Source: Rhodanobacteraceae bacterium
GTDB taxonomy: Bacteria; Pseudomonadota; Gammaproteobacteria; Xanthomonadales; SZUA-5
NCBI GenBank assembly: GCA_016717705.1
Contig: JADKFD010000031.1
Span: 1 to 64,000 of the forward strand
DNA length: 64,000 bases
Reading direction: 5' to 3'
The notes under the pieces: model-generated
Databases searched by the model: none
The model's input: the letters and a program-made list of their open reading frames with translations, nothing else
Told to the model about the DNA's origin: nothing
Shown: in pieces, positions 8,916 to 16,952 of the stretch
Numbering within the stretch: position 1 is the stretch's first letter
How the letters are laid out: each line of letters starts with the position of its first letter
Program-made: the position numbers and the translations under genes

Positions 8916-10289
8916 TCAGTAGGCGAATTCGCTGAACACGCGATCGACCGAGCCAGCCCAGGCGCCATGGTACAGCGCCAGTTTGCGGTCGGCCGGCGAA
9001 ATTCCGGCGGCGGTGAACTCGAGCAGCGGATCGAGGTAGATGCGCTCGTCGACGCCGTTGCGATTGAGGCGGTTGCGCCGGCGCAGTCCCTCGGCGGAGA
9101 TCGCCAGCACGCGCTCGGCGACGGCGCGCAGGCTTTCTCCGCGGTGCGTGGTGCGCAGGCCGAGGCGCGGCACGCTGTCGCGCAGGTGATGGCGCTCTTC
9201 CAGGGTCCAGTCCTTGCACAGATCCCAGGCCGCATCCAGCGCGGTCTGGTCGTACAGCAGGCCCACCCACAGCGCCGGCAGCGCGCAGATGCGGTTCCAC
9301 GGGCCGCTGTCGGCGCCGCGCATCTCCAGGTAGCGCTTCAGGCGCACCTCGGGAAAGGCGGTGGTCAGGTGGTCGGCCCAGTCGGTCAGCGTCGGCCGCT
9401 CGCCTTCCAGCGCCGGCAATCGACCGCCGATGAAATCACGAAAGCTCTGGCCGAGCGCGTTGACGTACTGGCCATTGCGATAGACAAAGTACATCGGCAC
9501 ATCGAGCATGTAATCGACATAGCGCTCGTAGCCAAAGCCGTCTTCGAAGACGAAATCGAGCAGGCCGGTGCGGTCGGGATCGGTGTCGGTCCACACATGC
9601 GAGCGATAGCTCTGGTAGCCGTTGGGCACGCCATCGGTGAACGGCGAATCGGCAAACAGCGCCGTGGCGATCGGCTGCAACGCCAGCGACACGCGGAATT
9701 TCTTCACCATGTCGGCTTCGGAGCCGACGTCCAGGTTGACCTGCACGGTGCAGGTGCGCGTCATCATGTCCAGGCCCAGCCCACCGCGCGTGGGCATGTA
9801 GGCGCGCATCAGCTTGTAGCGGCCCTTGGGCATCCATGGCATGTCATCGCGACGCCATTTGGGCTGGAAACCCATGCCGAGAAAGCCCAGCTCCAGCTCA
9901 TCGGCGACCGAGCGCACCTCGCGCAGGTGGCCCTCGACCTCGCAACAGGTTTCGTGGATGGTTTTCAGCTGCCCGCCGGACAGTTCCAGCTGGCCGGCCG
10001 GTTCCAGCGTGATCGAACCGCTGTGCTTGCGTGTCAGCGCGACCACGTTGTCGCCGTCATAGGCACGATCCCAGCCAAAGCGATCGGCGATGCCGTTCAA
10101 CAAAGCACCGATGCCACGCGGTCCTTCATAGGTCGGCGGGCGCAGATCGTCATTGCGAAAGCCGAATTTCTCGTGCTCGGTGCCGATGCGCCAATCTTCC
10201 GGCACCCGCGCGCCCTCGGCCAGATAGGCGGTCAGTTCGCCGATATCGGAGATCGGTGCGGCGTCCTTGTTGTCGGTGGGAGAGCTCAA
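8916..10289 (-). CDS. gshA: glutamate-cysteine ligase, plant/alphaproteobacterial type
   Basis: This enzyme makes gamma-glutamylcysteine from glutamate, cysteine and ATP, the first step of glutathione synthesis. The 457 residues are typical for the plant-type family used in Xanthomonas and alphaproteobacteria and unlike E. coli GshA. Visible blocks are R-I-G-T-E-H-E-K-F-G, S-I-T-L-E-P-A-G-Q-L-E-L-S-G, M-P-K-G-R-Y, M-M-T-R-T-C-T-V-Q-V-N-L-D, and K-R-Y-L-E-M-R-G-A-D. No gshB is in the window. Only 35 bases separate its 3' end from the start of the UPF0149 gene on the same strand, so the two may share a transcript. Confidence 0.92.
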   Translation of the reverse strand: MSSPTDNKDAAPISDIGELTAYLAEGARVPEDWRIGTEHEKFGFRNDDLRPPTYEGPRGIGALLNGIADRFGWDRAYDGDNVVALTRKHSGSITLEPAGQLELSGGQLKTIHETCCEVEGHLREVRSVADELELGFLGMGFQPKWRRDDMPWMPKGRYKLMRAYMPTRGGLGLDMMTRTCTVQVNLDVGSEADMVKKFRVSLALQPIATALFADSPFTDGVPNGYQSYRSHVWTDTDPDRTGLLDFVFEDGFGYERYVDYMLDVPMYFVYRNGQYVNALGQSFRDFIGGRLPALEGERPTLTDWADHLTTAFPEVRLKRYLEMRGADSGPWNRICALPALWVGLLYDQTALDAAWDLCKDWTLEERHHLRDSVPRLGLRTTHRGESLRAVAERVLAISAEGLRRRNRLNRNGVDERIYLDPLLEFTAAGISPADRKLALYHGAWAGSVDRVFSEFAY

Positions 10290-10370
10290 GGCGAGGGCCG
10301 GTCAGGAAAGAGGAATCAACATAGGGGCGGGTGCGGCACAACTCAATGCTTGGGGTGCGCGGGCGCCGCC

Positions 10371-10446
10371 GTTCGCGCGCAAGCGCGCTCCTACCATTCC
10401 TGCGTGGACCTCCGTCGAGGTTGCAGGAGCGCGCTCGCGCGCGAAC
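10371..10446. repeat. paired REP element (family 1), copy B
   Basis: GTTCGCGCGCAAGCGCGCTCCTACC and a matching inverted arm flank the spacer TCCTGCGTGGACCTCCGTCGAGG. It lies between gshA and slyX. The ends read GTTCG..CGAAC instead of CATCG..CGATG. Confidence 0.85.
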
Positions 10447-10472
10447 ACAGTACCCGCTCGGCGGCCGCGCCC

Positions 10473-10676
10473 TCAATAATGCGGCGGCGGCGGCTCCTGC
10501 GCCGGATCGCCGCTGGCGCCTTCCTTCATGCCCTCGACACGTTCGCGCAGGGCGAGCAAGTCGGCGCGCAACTGGGCGATCACCTGGTGCGCCGCGTGCA
10601 CCTGCTGGTTCAGGCTGGTCAGCAGATCGTCCTGGAAGGCGACGCGGATTTCGAGTTCCTGGATACGCTCGTCCAT
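10473..10676 (-). CDS. slyX: SlyX family protein
   Basis: This 67-residue cytoplasmic coiled-coil protein fits the SlyX family: M-D-E-R-I-Q-E-L-E-I-R-V-A-F-Q-D, then L-x-x-L-N-Q-Q-V, ending P-P-P-P-H-Y. In most SlyX proteins the same proline-His-Tyr tail occurs. Its molecular role is unknown; in E. coli it is encoded next to slyD. Here it is divergent from uppP with about 145 bases between. Confidence 0.9.
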   Translation of the reverse strand: MDERIQELEIRVAFQDDLLTSLNQQVHAAHQVIAQLRADLLALRERVEGMKEGASGDPAQEPPPPHY

Positions 10677-10820
10677 CAGATCAGTCTCGTCGGTTCAGTT
10701 GGCCAGCATAGAGCGTCGCGCGCTCGCGGGCGAAAGCGAGACAAGCCCTGGTTGCGCCCTTGACCCCGGCGCCGCCGCTGCCGAGCATCGCCGCTCCTGT
10801 CGTCCACTTCGGATTCCGCC

Positions 10821-11642
10821 TTGGATTTCACCCAAGTTCTACTGCTGGCCCTGATCCAGGCGCTCACCGAGTTCCTGCCGATCTCCAGCTCTGCGCACTT
10901 GTATCTGGCCGGCGAGTGGGTGGGATCGGGCTATCAGGGACTGGTGTTCGACCTGGGCCTGCACCTGGGCACGCTGCTGGCGGTGCTGGTGTATTTCCGC
11001 AAGGACTGGATCGATCTGGGCCGCGCCGCGCTGCAATGGCGCCCGGGCAAGCCGCTGGACAACGAGCAGCGCACGCTGATCGGACTGACCCTGGCGACCA
11101 TTCCCGGTGGCCTCGCGGCAATGGCGCTGGGTGATGACGGCACCACGGCGCTGCGCACCTATCTGGTGATCGGCTGCACGCAGATCGTGTTTGGCAGCCT
11201 GCTGTACTACGCCTTCGCCCGTTCGGCGGCGAGCACCCGCGGCGAACGCACGCTGAGCGTGGGTCATGCGGTGCTGATCGGCTGCGCGCAGGCGCTGGCG
11301 CTGGTGCCGGGCGTGTCGCGCTCGGGCATCACCATGACCGCCGGACTGCTGCTCGGCCTGGAACGCCAGGCCGCGGCACGCTTTTCCTTCCTGCTGGCGG
11401 TGCCGATCACCGCGGCGGCCGCGTTGCACGGAGTTGCCGAACTGCTGAAGGATGGCAACGATACCGACCCGGCCAGCTTCTGGCTGGGCGCGGCGATCAG
11501 CGCGGTTGGCGGTTATGTCGTCATCCTGTTCTTCCTGGCGATGATCCGCCGCATCGGCATGCTGCCGTTTTTCCTCTACCGGGTTGGACTCGGGCTGTTG
11601 TTGCTGGGGCTGGCACTGTTCGACCCGACTGCGGCGACGTAG
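10821..11642 (+). CDS. uppP: undecaprenyl-diphosphate phosphatase (UppP/BacA)
   Basis: This integral membrane enzyme recycles the undecaprenyl carrier for cell-wall synthesis and gives bacitracin resistance when overexpressed. The 273 residues show the two diagnostic motifs: E17-F-L-P-I-S-S-S-A-H-L near the N-terminus and P-G-V-S-R-S-G-I-T-M-T in the middle, with about eight hydrophobic segments. The start is TTG at 10821, which gives the family's usual M-D/x-F opening. No better ATG lies nearby. Confidence 0.93.
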   Translation: MDFTQVLLLALIQALTEFLPISSSAHLYLAGEWVGSGYQGLVFDLGLHLGTLLAVLVYFRKDWIDLGRAALQWRPGKPLDNEQRTLIGLTLATIPGGLAAMALGDDGTTALRTYLVIGCTQIVFGSLLYYAFARSAASTRGERTLSVGHAVLIGCAQALALVPGVSRSGITMTAGLLLGLERQAAARFSFLLAVPITAAAALHGVAELLKDGNDTDPASFWLGAAISAVGGYVVILFFLAMIRRIGMLPFFLYRVGLGLLLLGLALFDPTAAT

Positions 11643-11686
11643 CGGCCGGCCTGGTGCGCGGCTTTTCGCCGCGGAGGATCAACAGC

Positions 11687-11752
11687 GCCGGGCGTCGCGC
11701 GTAACAACCATGTGGCGCCGTCGCGTCCTAAGGACGCGCGTACCCGGCCTAC
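11687..11752. repeat. palindromic repeat, GCCGGGTG..CACCCGGC family, copy 1
   Basis: GCCGGGCGTCGCGCGTAAC and GGACGCGCGTACCCGGCCTAC form the arms. The right end overlaps the stop codon (11749-11751) of the next minus-strand gene. A second copy is at 15511-15575 in the same relation to a gene end. Confidence 0.65.
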
Positions 11753-12090
11753 TTCGACGCATCGGCCGTCACGCCGACCCAATACACGCGCAATCCCGGC
11801 GCCTTGAGCACTTCGGCGGCCGCGCCGTTCTTCACGACCAGTTCCTGATCGCCCTGCGCCCACGCCTGCTGCAGGCTGGCCGCGATCAACTGCGCCTCGG
11901 GGTCAGGCCGATGCAGCAACGGTGCCAGCATCAACGCGACCAGCGCCACACTGGTTCCGGCCAGCAGCAGACGTGCGCGCCAGTGGTGCCGGGCACTGCG
12001 CAAACGGCGCGCATCGAGGGCTTGGGTCAGGCGCGCATAGCCGCCCGGCGGCGGCTCCAGCGGCGGCAACCAGACGGAAAGTTCACTCAT
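11749..12090 (-). CDS. small single-span membrane protein, possible anti-sigma factor
   Basis: The 113-residue protein has a cytoplasmic N-terminal part (about 1-38, Pro-rich then basic), one membrane helix (about 40-59, L-L-L-A-G-T-S-V-A-L), and a short periplasmic tail. It overlaps the ECF sigma gene by 4 bases (ATGA), the usual arrangement for a sigma/anti-sigma pair, so I infer that it restrains that sigma factor. No zinc-binding HxxxCxxC motif is present. It could instead be an accessory membrane protein of the operon. Confidence 0.65.
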   Translation of the reverse strand: MSELSVWLPPLEPPPGGYARLTQALDARRLRSARHHWRARLLLAGTSVALVALMLAPLLHRPDPEAQLIAASLQQAWAQGDQELVVKNGAAAEVLKAPGLRVYWVGVTADASK

Positions 12091-12629
12091 GACGCGGACT
12101 CCAGGTGGGTGGCGCCGGCTATCGCATCGATCCCCAGGGCCTTGAGTTCCTCACGCAGCCGCGCCAGCGCGCGATGCTTGCGTGAGGCCACGGTGCCGGC
12201 GGGCCAGCCGAACACCGCGACCAGTTCATCCGTGCTCAGTCCGGCGCATTCGCTGAGCAGCACCAGGTTGCGGCTGTCGCGGTCGAAGCCATCGAGCACC
12301 CGCCGCAGCGCCTGTTCCCGCTGGCGCAGCTCGGCCTGCGCCAGCGGGCCATCGCGCGCATCGCCCGGCGCATCGTCGGCCACCTCGCCGAAACGCCACA
12401 ACGCGCGCCAGCGCAGTTTGTTCTTCGCCAGGTTCAACGCCGTGCTCCACAGCAACGCGTCGAGGCGATCGAAGTCGACTGCCAGACGCTGGTCCCAGAC
12501 GCGCAGAAAGGCGTCCTGGATCAGGTCCTGGCAATCGTGCGCCTGCCACAGCCAGCGGTAGAGCACGTTGTACAGCGGCCGTTCCAGCCGGCGATGCGCC
12601 GCCAGCAGATCGGCCTCGGAGATGGCCAC
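12087..12629 (-). CDS. ECF-type RNA polymerase sigma factor
   Basis: The 180-residue protein has sigma region 2 (about 12-80, with D-C-Q-D-L-I-Q-D-A-F-L-R-V-W-D) and region 4 (about 110-165, with L-S-T-D-E-L-V-A-V-F-G-W-P-A-G-T-V-A-S-R-K-H-R-A-L-A-R-L-R), without regions 1 or 3. It directs RNA polymerase to a small regulon in response to an envelope or cytoplasmic signal. It is preceded by a lipoprotein gene (16-base gap) and overlaps the putative anti-sigma gene downstream. Confidence 0.88.
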   Translation of the reverse strand: MAISEADLLAAHRRLERPLYNVLYRWLWQAHDCQDLIQDAFLRVWDQRLAVDFDRLDALLWSTALNLAKNKLRWRALWRFGEVADDAPGDARDGPLAQAELRQREQALRRVLDGFDRDSRNLVLLSECAGLSTDELVAVFGWPAGTVASRKHRALARLREELKALGIDAIAGATHLESAS

Positions 12630-12645
12630 GGTACTGGCGTCCGCG

Positions 12646-13350
12646 TCAGTTCGCGAGGTCGGCGCGCACGATCACCAGGCGGACGCGGCTGGCGCCTTCT
12701 TCCTCAGGCATCGCCTGCGCCAGTACCACGGTTTCGCCGAACTTGAGGCGGGTCTCGGTATTCAGTTGCATGTGGTTCGCACCAATATTGAACTCCGCGA
12801 GCACTCCTCCTTCAGCTGGCGCCAGTCGCACATTGAGTTCAACACGACGATCGCCAGCCCTTTGCGAAAATGCGCGCACTCCCACGCTTCCGGTGAGCGC
12901 GACCTGTCCGTAAAGCGTGAACCCAGGCGCGGCAAGCGTTTCGCGGACCGCCTCCAACGTCGATTGCAGCGGCTGCAGCCGCGGATCGACAGTGGCTGCA
13001 TCAGCCACATCGACCACCCAGGCGACGATCCGCACCGGCCCCGGATCGGCCGCCGCCGGCGCCGCCGCCTTGGTCAGGTCGCCCAGGTTCTCCGCGACCG
13101 AGGTCTGCAAGACGACCGGCGCCACCACGATCAGCCGGTCCGGCGGCGCCAGTTCGACTCGCCCGTTGTCGCCGAGCGCACCGGCCAGCGCGTTGCGCAG
13201 CGATTCGGCGCGCTCGGCCGGCACTGTATAGACGCGCAAGGTTTGTGGCAGGTCCGCAGTGGGTGTGGCGGTCGATCCCGACTGACGATCGCAAGCCGCC
13301 AGCAGCAGCAAGGCACTCAGCGCAGCAGTGCGAAATAGCGTGGAAAACAT
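12646..13350 (-). CDS. lipoprotein with secretin N-domain-like region
   Basis: The 234-residue product has a lipoprotein signal: hydrophobic residues 8-18, then the lipobox L-A-A-C20. Residues about 36-95 (L-R-V-Y-T-V-P-A-E-R-A-E-S-L-R-N-A-L, then R-L-I-V-V-A-P) resemble the short beta-alpha-beta N-domains of secretins. The second half is beta-rich with no recognised motif. As first gene of the operon, it could be an outer-membrane-anchored sensor or a target of the sigma factor. That placement is inference. Confidence 0.7.
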   Translation of the reverse strand: MFSTLFRTAALSALLLLAACDRQSGSTATPTADLPQTLRVYTVPAERAESLRNALAGALGDNGRVELAPPDRLIVVAPVVLQTSVAENLGDLTKAAAPAAADPGPVRIVAWVVDVADAATVDPRLQPLQSTLEAVRETLAAPGFTLYGQVALTGSVGVRAFSQRAGDRRVELNVRLAPAEGGVLAEFNIGANHMQLNTETRLKFGETVVLAQAMPEEEGASRVRLVIVRADLAN

Positions 13351-13428
13351 GGTGAGACCTCCTCGGTGATGCCGCGATACGCCGGCAGATGATCACCGCT
13401 TACACGCCAGCGCGGATTTTCTTCCCAA

Positions 13429-13519
13429 TTTGGAGTGCGCCGGCTTGCCGGCGCTTTGGATGCTGTTGCTGCAAACTCGCCGCAGCATCCAAAGCGGTGG
13501 CAAGCCACCGCACTCCAAA
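13429..13519. repeat. nested palindrome (TTTGGAGTGCG..CGCACTCCAAA)
   Basis: Outer arms TTTGGAGTGCG and CGCACTCCAAA, plus inner arms CGCTTTGGATGCTG and CAGCATCCAAAGCG, each with a small internal hairpin (CCGGCTTGCCGG and GTGGCAAGCCAC), give a cruciform-like structure. It fills most of the gap between the divergent lipoprotein and MFS genes. The rest of that gap shows nothing else recognisable. Confidence 0.7.
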
Positions 13520-13679
13520 CCACCCCGGCCCTTTGCGGATTGCCCGCAGGCCGCAATGCTCGCGACGCAAGGCCGCTCCCACGACCGCCCGACACCGGCA
13601 ACAAATCAAGAACCCATGACCGCAGTCGCCTTTCGTGGCGGGTAACATCGACATCTCGCCTCACCGCCCGCCGCCGCCC

Positions 13680-14993
13680 ATGTCGCTCTACCCCCTGCTG
13701 CTCCCCGGCGTCCGTCAGCGCGAGTTCTGGTCCTGGGCGTTCTACGATTTCGCCAATTCCAGCTACACCACGGTGGTGTCGACCGCGGTGTTCAACGCCT
13801 ATTTCGTCGCCACGGTGGCGCAGGGCAAGCCGTGGGCGACGCTGGCGTGGACCGCCGCGGTGTCGGTGGCGGCCGCGGTGGTGATGGTACTGGGGCCACT
13901 CGCGGGTGCAGCGGCGGACGCGCGCGGGCGCAAGAAGCCGTTTCTGGCGGCGAGCACGCTGGCCTGCGTGCTCGGTACTTTGGGGCTGATGGCGGTCGGA
14001 CCGGGCGACGTAGCCTTGGCGATGGTGTTCATCATTCTCTCGGCGATCGGTTTCGGCCTCGGCGAGGGCCTGATTGCCGCCTGGCTGCCGCTGATCGCCC
14101 GCCCGACGGCGCTCGGTCGACTGTCCGGATATGGTTGGTCGCTCGGCTACGGCGGTGGCCTCGCCGCGCTGGCACTGTGCCTGGGCTATGTGCAGGGCGC
14201 ACAGATGCGCGGCATGACCGCCGCGCAGTTCGTACCCGGCTGCATGCTGATCACCGCGCTGTTCTTCGCCATCGCCGCGCTGCCCAGCCTGCTGGTGCTG
14301 CGCGAACACAACAGTCCCGAAGCCAAGGCCGCGCGCGCGAATCCCTCGACCTTGCCCCTGGTCGAGCAAGCCTTTGGTCGTCTGCAGCGAACCTGGCGCG
14401 AAGGCGCTCATCTGACCGATCTGCGCCGCCTGCTGGTGGCCATCACCGGCTATCAGGCGGGTGTCGCCGTGGTCGTCGCGCTGGCCGCCGTCTATGCACA
14501 GCAGGCGATGGGCTTCGACACCGCCGACACGCTGAAGCTGGTGCTGGCGGTCAACGTGACCGCTGCGATCGGCGCTTTCGGCTTCGGCTGGGTGCAAGAT
14601 GCCATCGGCCATCGACGCGCGCTGATGCTGTCCTTGTGGCTGTGGCTGGTGATGGTGCTGCTGGCCTATTTCGCCACCACGCGGCCGGTGTTCTGGGTGG
14701 CGGCGAATCTGGCGGGTATCGCCATGGGCGCCTCGCAGTCGGCCGGGCGCGCGATCATCGGCTACATGGCCCCGCCCGATCGCACCGCCGAATATTTCGG
14801 GCTGTGGAGCCTGGCGGTGCGCCTGGCGACCATCATCGGCCCGATCTGCTACGGCCTGGCGACCTGGGTGTTTACCGGCAACCACCGACTGGCCATGCTC
14901 GGCACGGGGCTGTTCTTCGTGTTCGGACTGATCGTCGTGCGCGGCGTCGATGTCGAGCGCGGCCGCCGTGTGGCGATGACGGGCAAGGACTAG
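13680..14993 (+). CDS. MFS transporter, UMF1/Atg22-like
   Basis: The 437-residue protein has about 12 hydrophobic segments. The opening R-E-F-W-S-W-A-F-Y-D-F-A-N-S-S-Y-T-T-V is characteristic of the UMF1 (Atg22-like) group of major facilitator proteins, followed by D-A-R-G-R-K-K-P in the loop 2-3 position. The family exports or takes up small solutes such as amino acids in its eukaryotic members; the substrate here is unknown. I chose ATG 13680 because it places the conserved motif near the N-terminus. A GTG at 13635 is also in frame. Confidence 0.82.
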   Translation: MSLYPLLLPGVRQREFWSWAFYDFANSSYTTVVSTAVFNAYFVATVAQGKPWATLAWTAAVSVAAAVVMVLGPLAGAAADARGRKKPFLAASTLACVLGTLGLMAVGPGDVALAMVFIILSAIGFGLGEGLIAAWLPLIARPTALGRLSGYGWSLGYGGGLAALALCLGYVQGAQMRGMTAAQFVPGCMLITALFFAIAALPSLLVLREHNSPEAKAARANPSTLPLVEQAFGRLQRTWREGAHLTDLRRLLVAITGYQAGVAVVVALAAVYAQQAMGFDTADTLKLVLAVNVTAAIGAFGFGWVQDAIGHRRALMLSLWLWLVMVLLAYFATTRPVFWVAANLAGIAMGASQSAGRAIIGYMAPPDRTAEYFGLWSLAVRLATIIGPICYGLATWVFTGNHRLAMLGTGLFFVFGLIVVRGVDVERGRRVAMTGKD

Positions 14994-14998
14994 TCGTC

Positions 14999-15502
14999 AT
15001 GCCGCCGCTGATCGCCGCCTGGATGATGCTGTTCGCTGCCGATGTCACCGAGGTGCATCGATGCGTGGGTGACGACGGTGTGCCGCGCTACCAGGACCAG
15101 CCCTGCGCCAGCGGCGAGTCGCAGCAACATCTGCGCTTGAAAGCGCCACCGCCGGTAGCGCCGGCAGCCGAGATTGCCGCCCCGGCGAGCAGCAGCACTG
15201 CCGCACCGACAGCGCAGCGGCGAGAAACCAGCGCGCCGCCGGAGCCGCTCTCCTGGCGCTGCGAAGTCGACAACGGCGAGGTCTATTACCGCCACGACGG
15301 CTGCCCGGACGTGCTGAGCGAACCCCTGTGGCTGAGCATGCCGGACCGCTCCGGTTATTCGACCTGGATGCAGGTGCGCGCGGTGCCGGTACAGCGCAGC
15401 TTTGCCTGCCGGCAGATCAGCCGCGGCGGCCGCTATGGTGCCGAGCGCGACCAGCGCGCCTCCCCTTACGACAAGCTCAGCGGGCGCGATCTTTGTCGCT
15501 GA
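14999..15502 (+). CDS. secreted DUF4124-domain protein
   Basis: The 167-residue product begins with a short hydrophobic signal-like stretch (residues 3-14). A DUF4124-type segment follows, V-H-R-C-V-G-D-D-G-V-P-R-Y-Q-D-Q-P-C (about 18-35), with its two cysteines. An Ala/Pro-rich linker leads to a second Cys-containing domain (C-E-V-D-N-G-E-V-Y-Y-R-H-D-G-C-P). It starts 5 bases after the MFS stop, so it is co-transcribed. DUF4124 proteins are periplasmic with unknown roles. Confidence 0.72.
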   Translation: MPPLIAAWMMLFAADVTEVHRCVGDDGVPRYQDQPCASGESQQHLRLKAPPPVAPAAEIAAPASSSTAAPTAQRRETSAPPEPLSWRCEVDNGEVYYRHDGCPDVLSEPLWLSMPDRSGYSTWMQVRAVPVQRSFACRQISRGGRYGAERDQRASPYDKLSGRDLCR

Positions 15503-15510
15503 GGCAAAGC

Positions 15511-15575
15511 GCCGGGTGTCTCGCGTAACACCACTCGGGCAGAGCCGGAGCCAGTGGACGCGAGCACCCGGCCTA
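15511..15575. repeat. palindromic repeat, GCCGGGTG..CACCCGGC family, copy 2
   Basis: GCCGGGTGTCTCGCGTAAC and GGACGCGAGCACCCGGCCTAC form the arms. It lies between the converging ends of the DUF4124 and RcnB-like genes and may act as a bidirectional terminator. Confidence 0.65.
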
Positions 15576-15588
15576 CTCCGGCTCGCTG

Positions 15589-16599
15589 TTAGTAGAAGAA
15601 CCCGTAGAGGATATCGACCACTTCACCGGACGAGATGTCGATCAACAGCACGTCGTTTTCGATGCGCACCCAGTAGCAGCCATACGGCGGGGCCGCCAGG
15701 CCGTAGGTGTTGTAGTTCAGGTAGTAATTGGGGGCGTAGTAGGCGCTCGGCAGACGCAGGCCGATGCTCCAGTAGGTCCGCGAGTAACCGCGCGGATAGT
15801 AGTAGCGCGACGGCGAGTGGTAGCGCGAGCCATTCCAGCCGTGGTTCCAGTTGCGGCGCCAGCCGCTGTCGTGCCAGTTGTTGTTGTGGCGATAACCGCT
15901 GTTGTTCCAGCCATTGTTGCCGTAGCCGCGACCGCCATTGTTCCAGCCACTGTTGCCGTAGCCACGACCGCCATTGTTCCAGCCACTGTTGCCGTAGCCG
16001 CGACCGTTGTTGTCGTGGCGGTCATTGCCATAGCCACGGCCGTTGTTGTCGTGGCGCTCATTGTCGTAGCCACGGCCGTTGTTGCCATAGCCGCTGTGGC
16101 CGTCGCCGCGACCGTTGTTGCCGTAGCTCTGCCCAGCGTTGCCACGGCCATTGTTGCCCTGGTTCTGGCCAGAATAGCCCTGGCTACCATTGACGAACTG
16201 GCTCAAGCCGTAGGCCTGACCGGAACTGTTCTGTGCGCCAGCACCATGGTCGCGGCCACCTTGATAGCGGCCCTGACCCTGGGCTGGCGGTTGCGACGGC
16301 TGCTGACTCAGGCCATAGCCCTGACCCTGGCCGCGCTGCGCACCCTGGCCACCGCCATACACTTGCGGGGTGGGTTCGCGGTTGTCGCCGCCGCGCTGAC
16401 CACGGCCTTCGCCGTCGCCGCGACCCTGACCGCCACCGTCGTAGCCGCGCTGCGATTCGCGCTCCTGGTCTTGCGATTGCTTGCCGCCGTCTCCGCGGCC
16501 TTCGTCGCGACCGCGTGCGTCAGGAAAGCCCTGCGCCAGCGCATTGGCCGCCGTGGCGGCGATCAAGACACCCAAAGTTGCAGCAAGGAACCGTTTCAT
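15589..16599 (-). CDS. RcnB-like periplasmic protein with Asn/Gly/Arg repeat region
   Basis: The 336-residue product has a signal peptide (M-K-R-F-L-A-A-T-L-G, cut near A-L-A-Q at about 23). A long low-complexity region (about 25-250) follows, built of N-N-G-R-G-Y-G-N-like units plus R-G-Q-G and Q-P-S-Q-P segments. The C-terminal 65 residues (Y-W-S-I-G-L-R-L-P, then P-P-Y-G-C-Y-W-V-R-I-E-N-D-V-L-L-I-D-I-S-S-G-E-V) match the RcnB-family fold. RcnB proteins in enterobacteria modulate nickel/cobalt efflux, but most homologues are uncharacterised. A clear ribosome binding site (GAGGTGA) precedes the ATG. The repeats make copy number prone to change. Confidence 0.72.
   Translation of the reverse strand: MKRFLAATLGVLIAATAANALAQGFPDARGRDEGRGDGGKQSQDQERESQRGYDGGGQGRGDGEGRGQRGGDNREPTPQVYGGGQGAQRGQGQGYGLSQQPSQPPAQGQGRYQGGRDHGAGAQNSSGQAYGLSQFVNGSQGYSGQNQGNNGRGNAGQSYGNNGRGDGHSGYGNNGRGYDNERHDNNGRGYGNDRHDNNGRGYGNSGWNNGGRGYGNSGWNNGGRGYGNNGWNNSGYRHNNNWHDSGWRRNWNHGWNGSRYHSPSRYYYPRGYSRTYWSIGLRLPSAYYAPNYYLNYNTYGLAAPPYGCYWVRIENDVLLIDISSGEVVDILYGFFY
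15895..16125. repeat. tandem DNA repeats encoding Asn/Gly/Tyr units
   Basis: The stretch holds repeated units related to CCATTGTTCCAGCCACTGTTGCCGTAGCC and GTTGTTGTCGTGGCG in frame with the RcnB-like gene. Copies at 15925-15965 and 15970-16000 are nearly identical, so the array is a likely site of length variation. Confidence 0.7.
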
Positions 16600-16819
16600 G
16601 ACTCACCTCGATGACGCGCGGGTAACGGGGCCATCGATCGATGTCGTTGGCAGTTGCAGCTTGCGCGGAATTGTCTGAATGGCGAGCCATAAATGCCGCA
16701 CTCGTCGCGGGCCGTTCAGATTCATTTAGGCTGATGGCGCCTGGGGCGCCGACGCCGTTCATGATTCGACCGATCAACGAGCGGTGGGTGCGCGAGGGAT
16801 CGCGACCGAAGCGAAGGCG

Positions 16820-16893
16820 CATCGCGCGCAAGCGCGCTCCTACATTCTTGCGTGGACTTCCGGAGAAATTGCAGGAGCGCGCTTGCGCGCGAT
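16820..16893. repeat. paired REP element (family 1), copy C
   Basis: CATCGCGCGCAAGCGCGCTCCTACA and its inverted arm flank the spacer TTCTTGCGTGGACTTCCGGAGAA. The remaining bases of the gap (16600-16819) hold the upstream region of the RcnB-like gene, with an imperfect CATTCAGAC / GTTCAGATT pair but no clear promoter. Confidence 0.85.
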
Positions 16894-16952
16894 CACAGCT
16901 CGCGTGGTACGCAAAAACGCGCCATCGCGCCCAAGGTTCCGCGGCCCCACCG

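Noticed and set aside
13317..14885. A 522-codon minus-strand open frame opposite the MFS transporter
   Set aside because: Antisense to a clear 12-helix transporter and extends across a palindrome.
15895..16125. Regularly spaced repeats that could suggest a CRISPR array
   Set aside because: The repeats are in frame with an Asn/Gly-rich coding region, lack unique spacers of constant size, and no cas genes are present.
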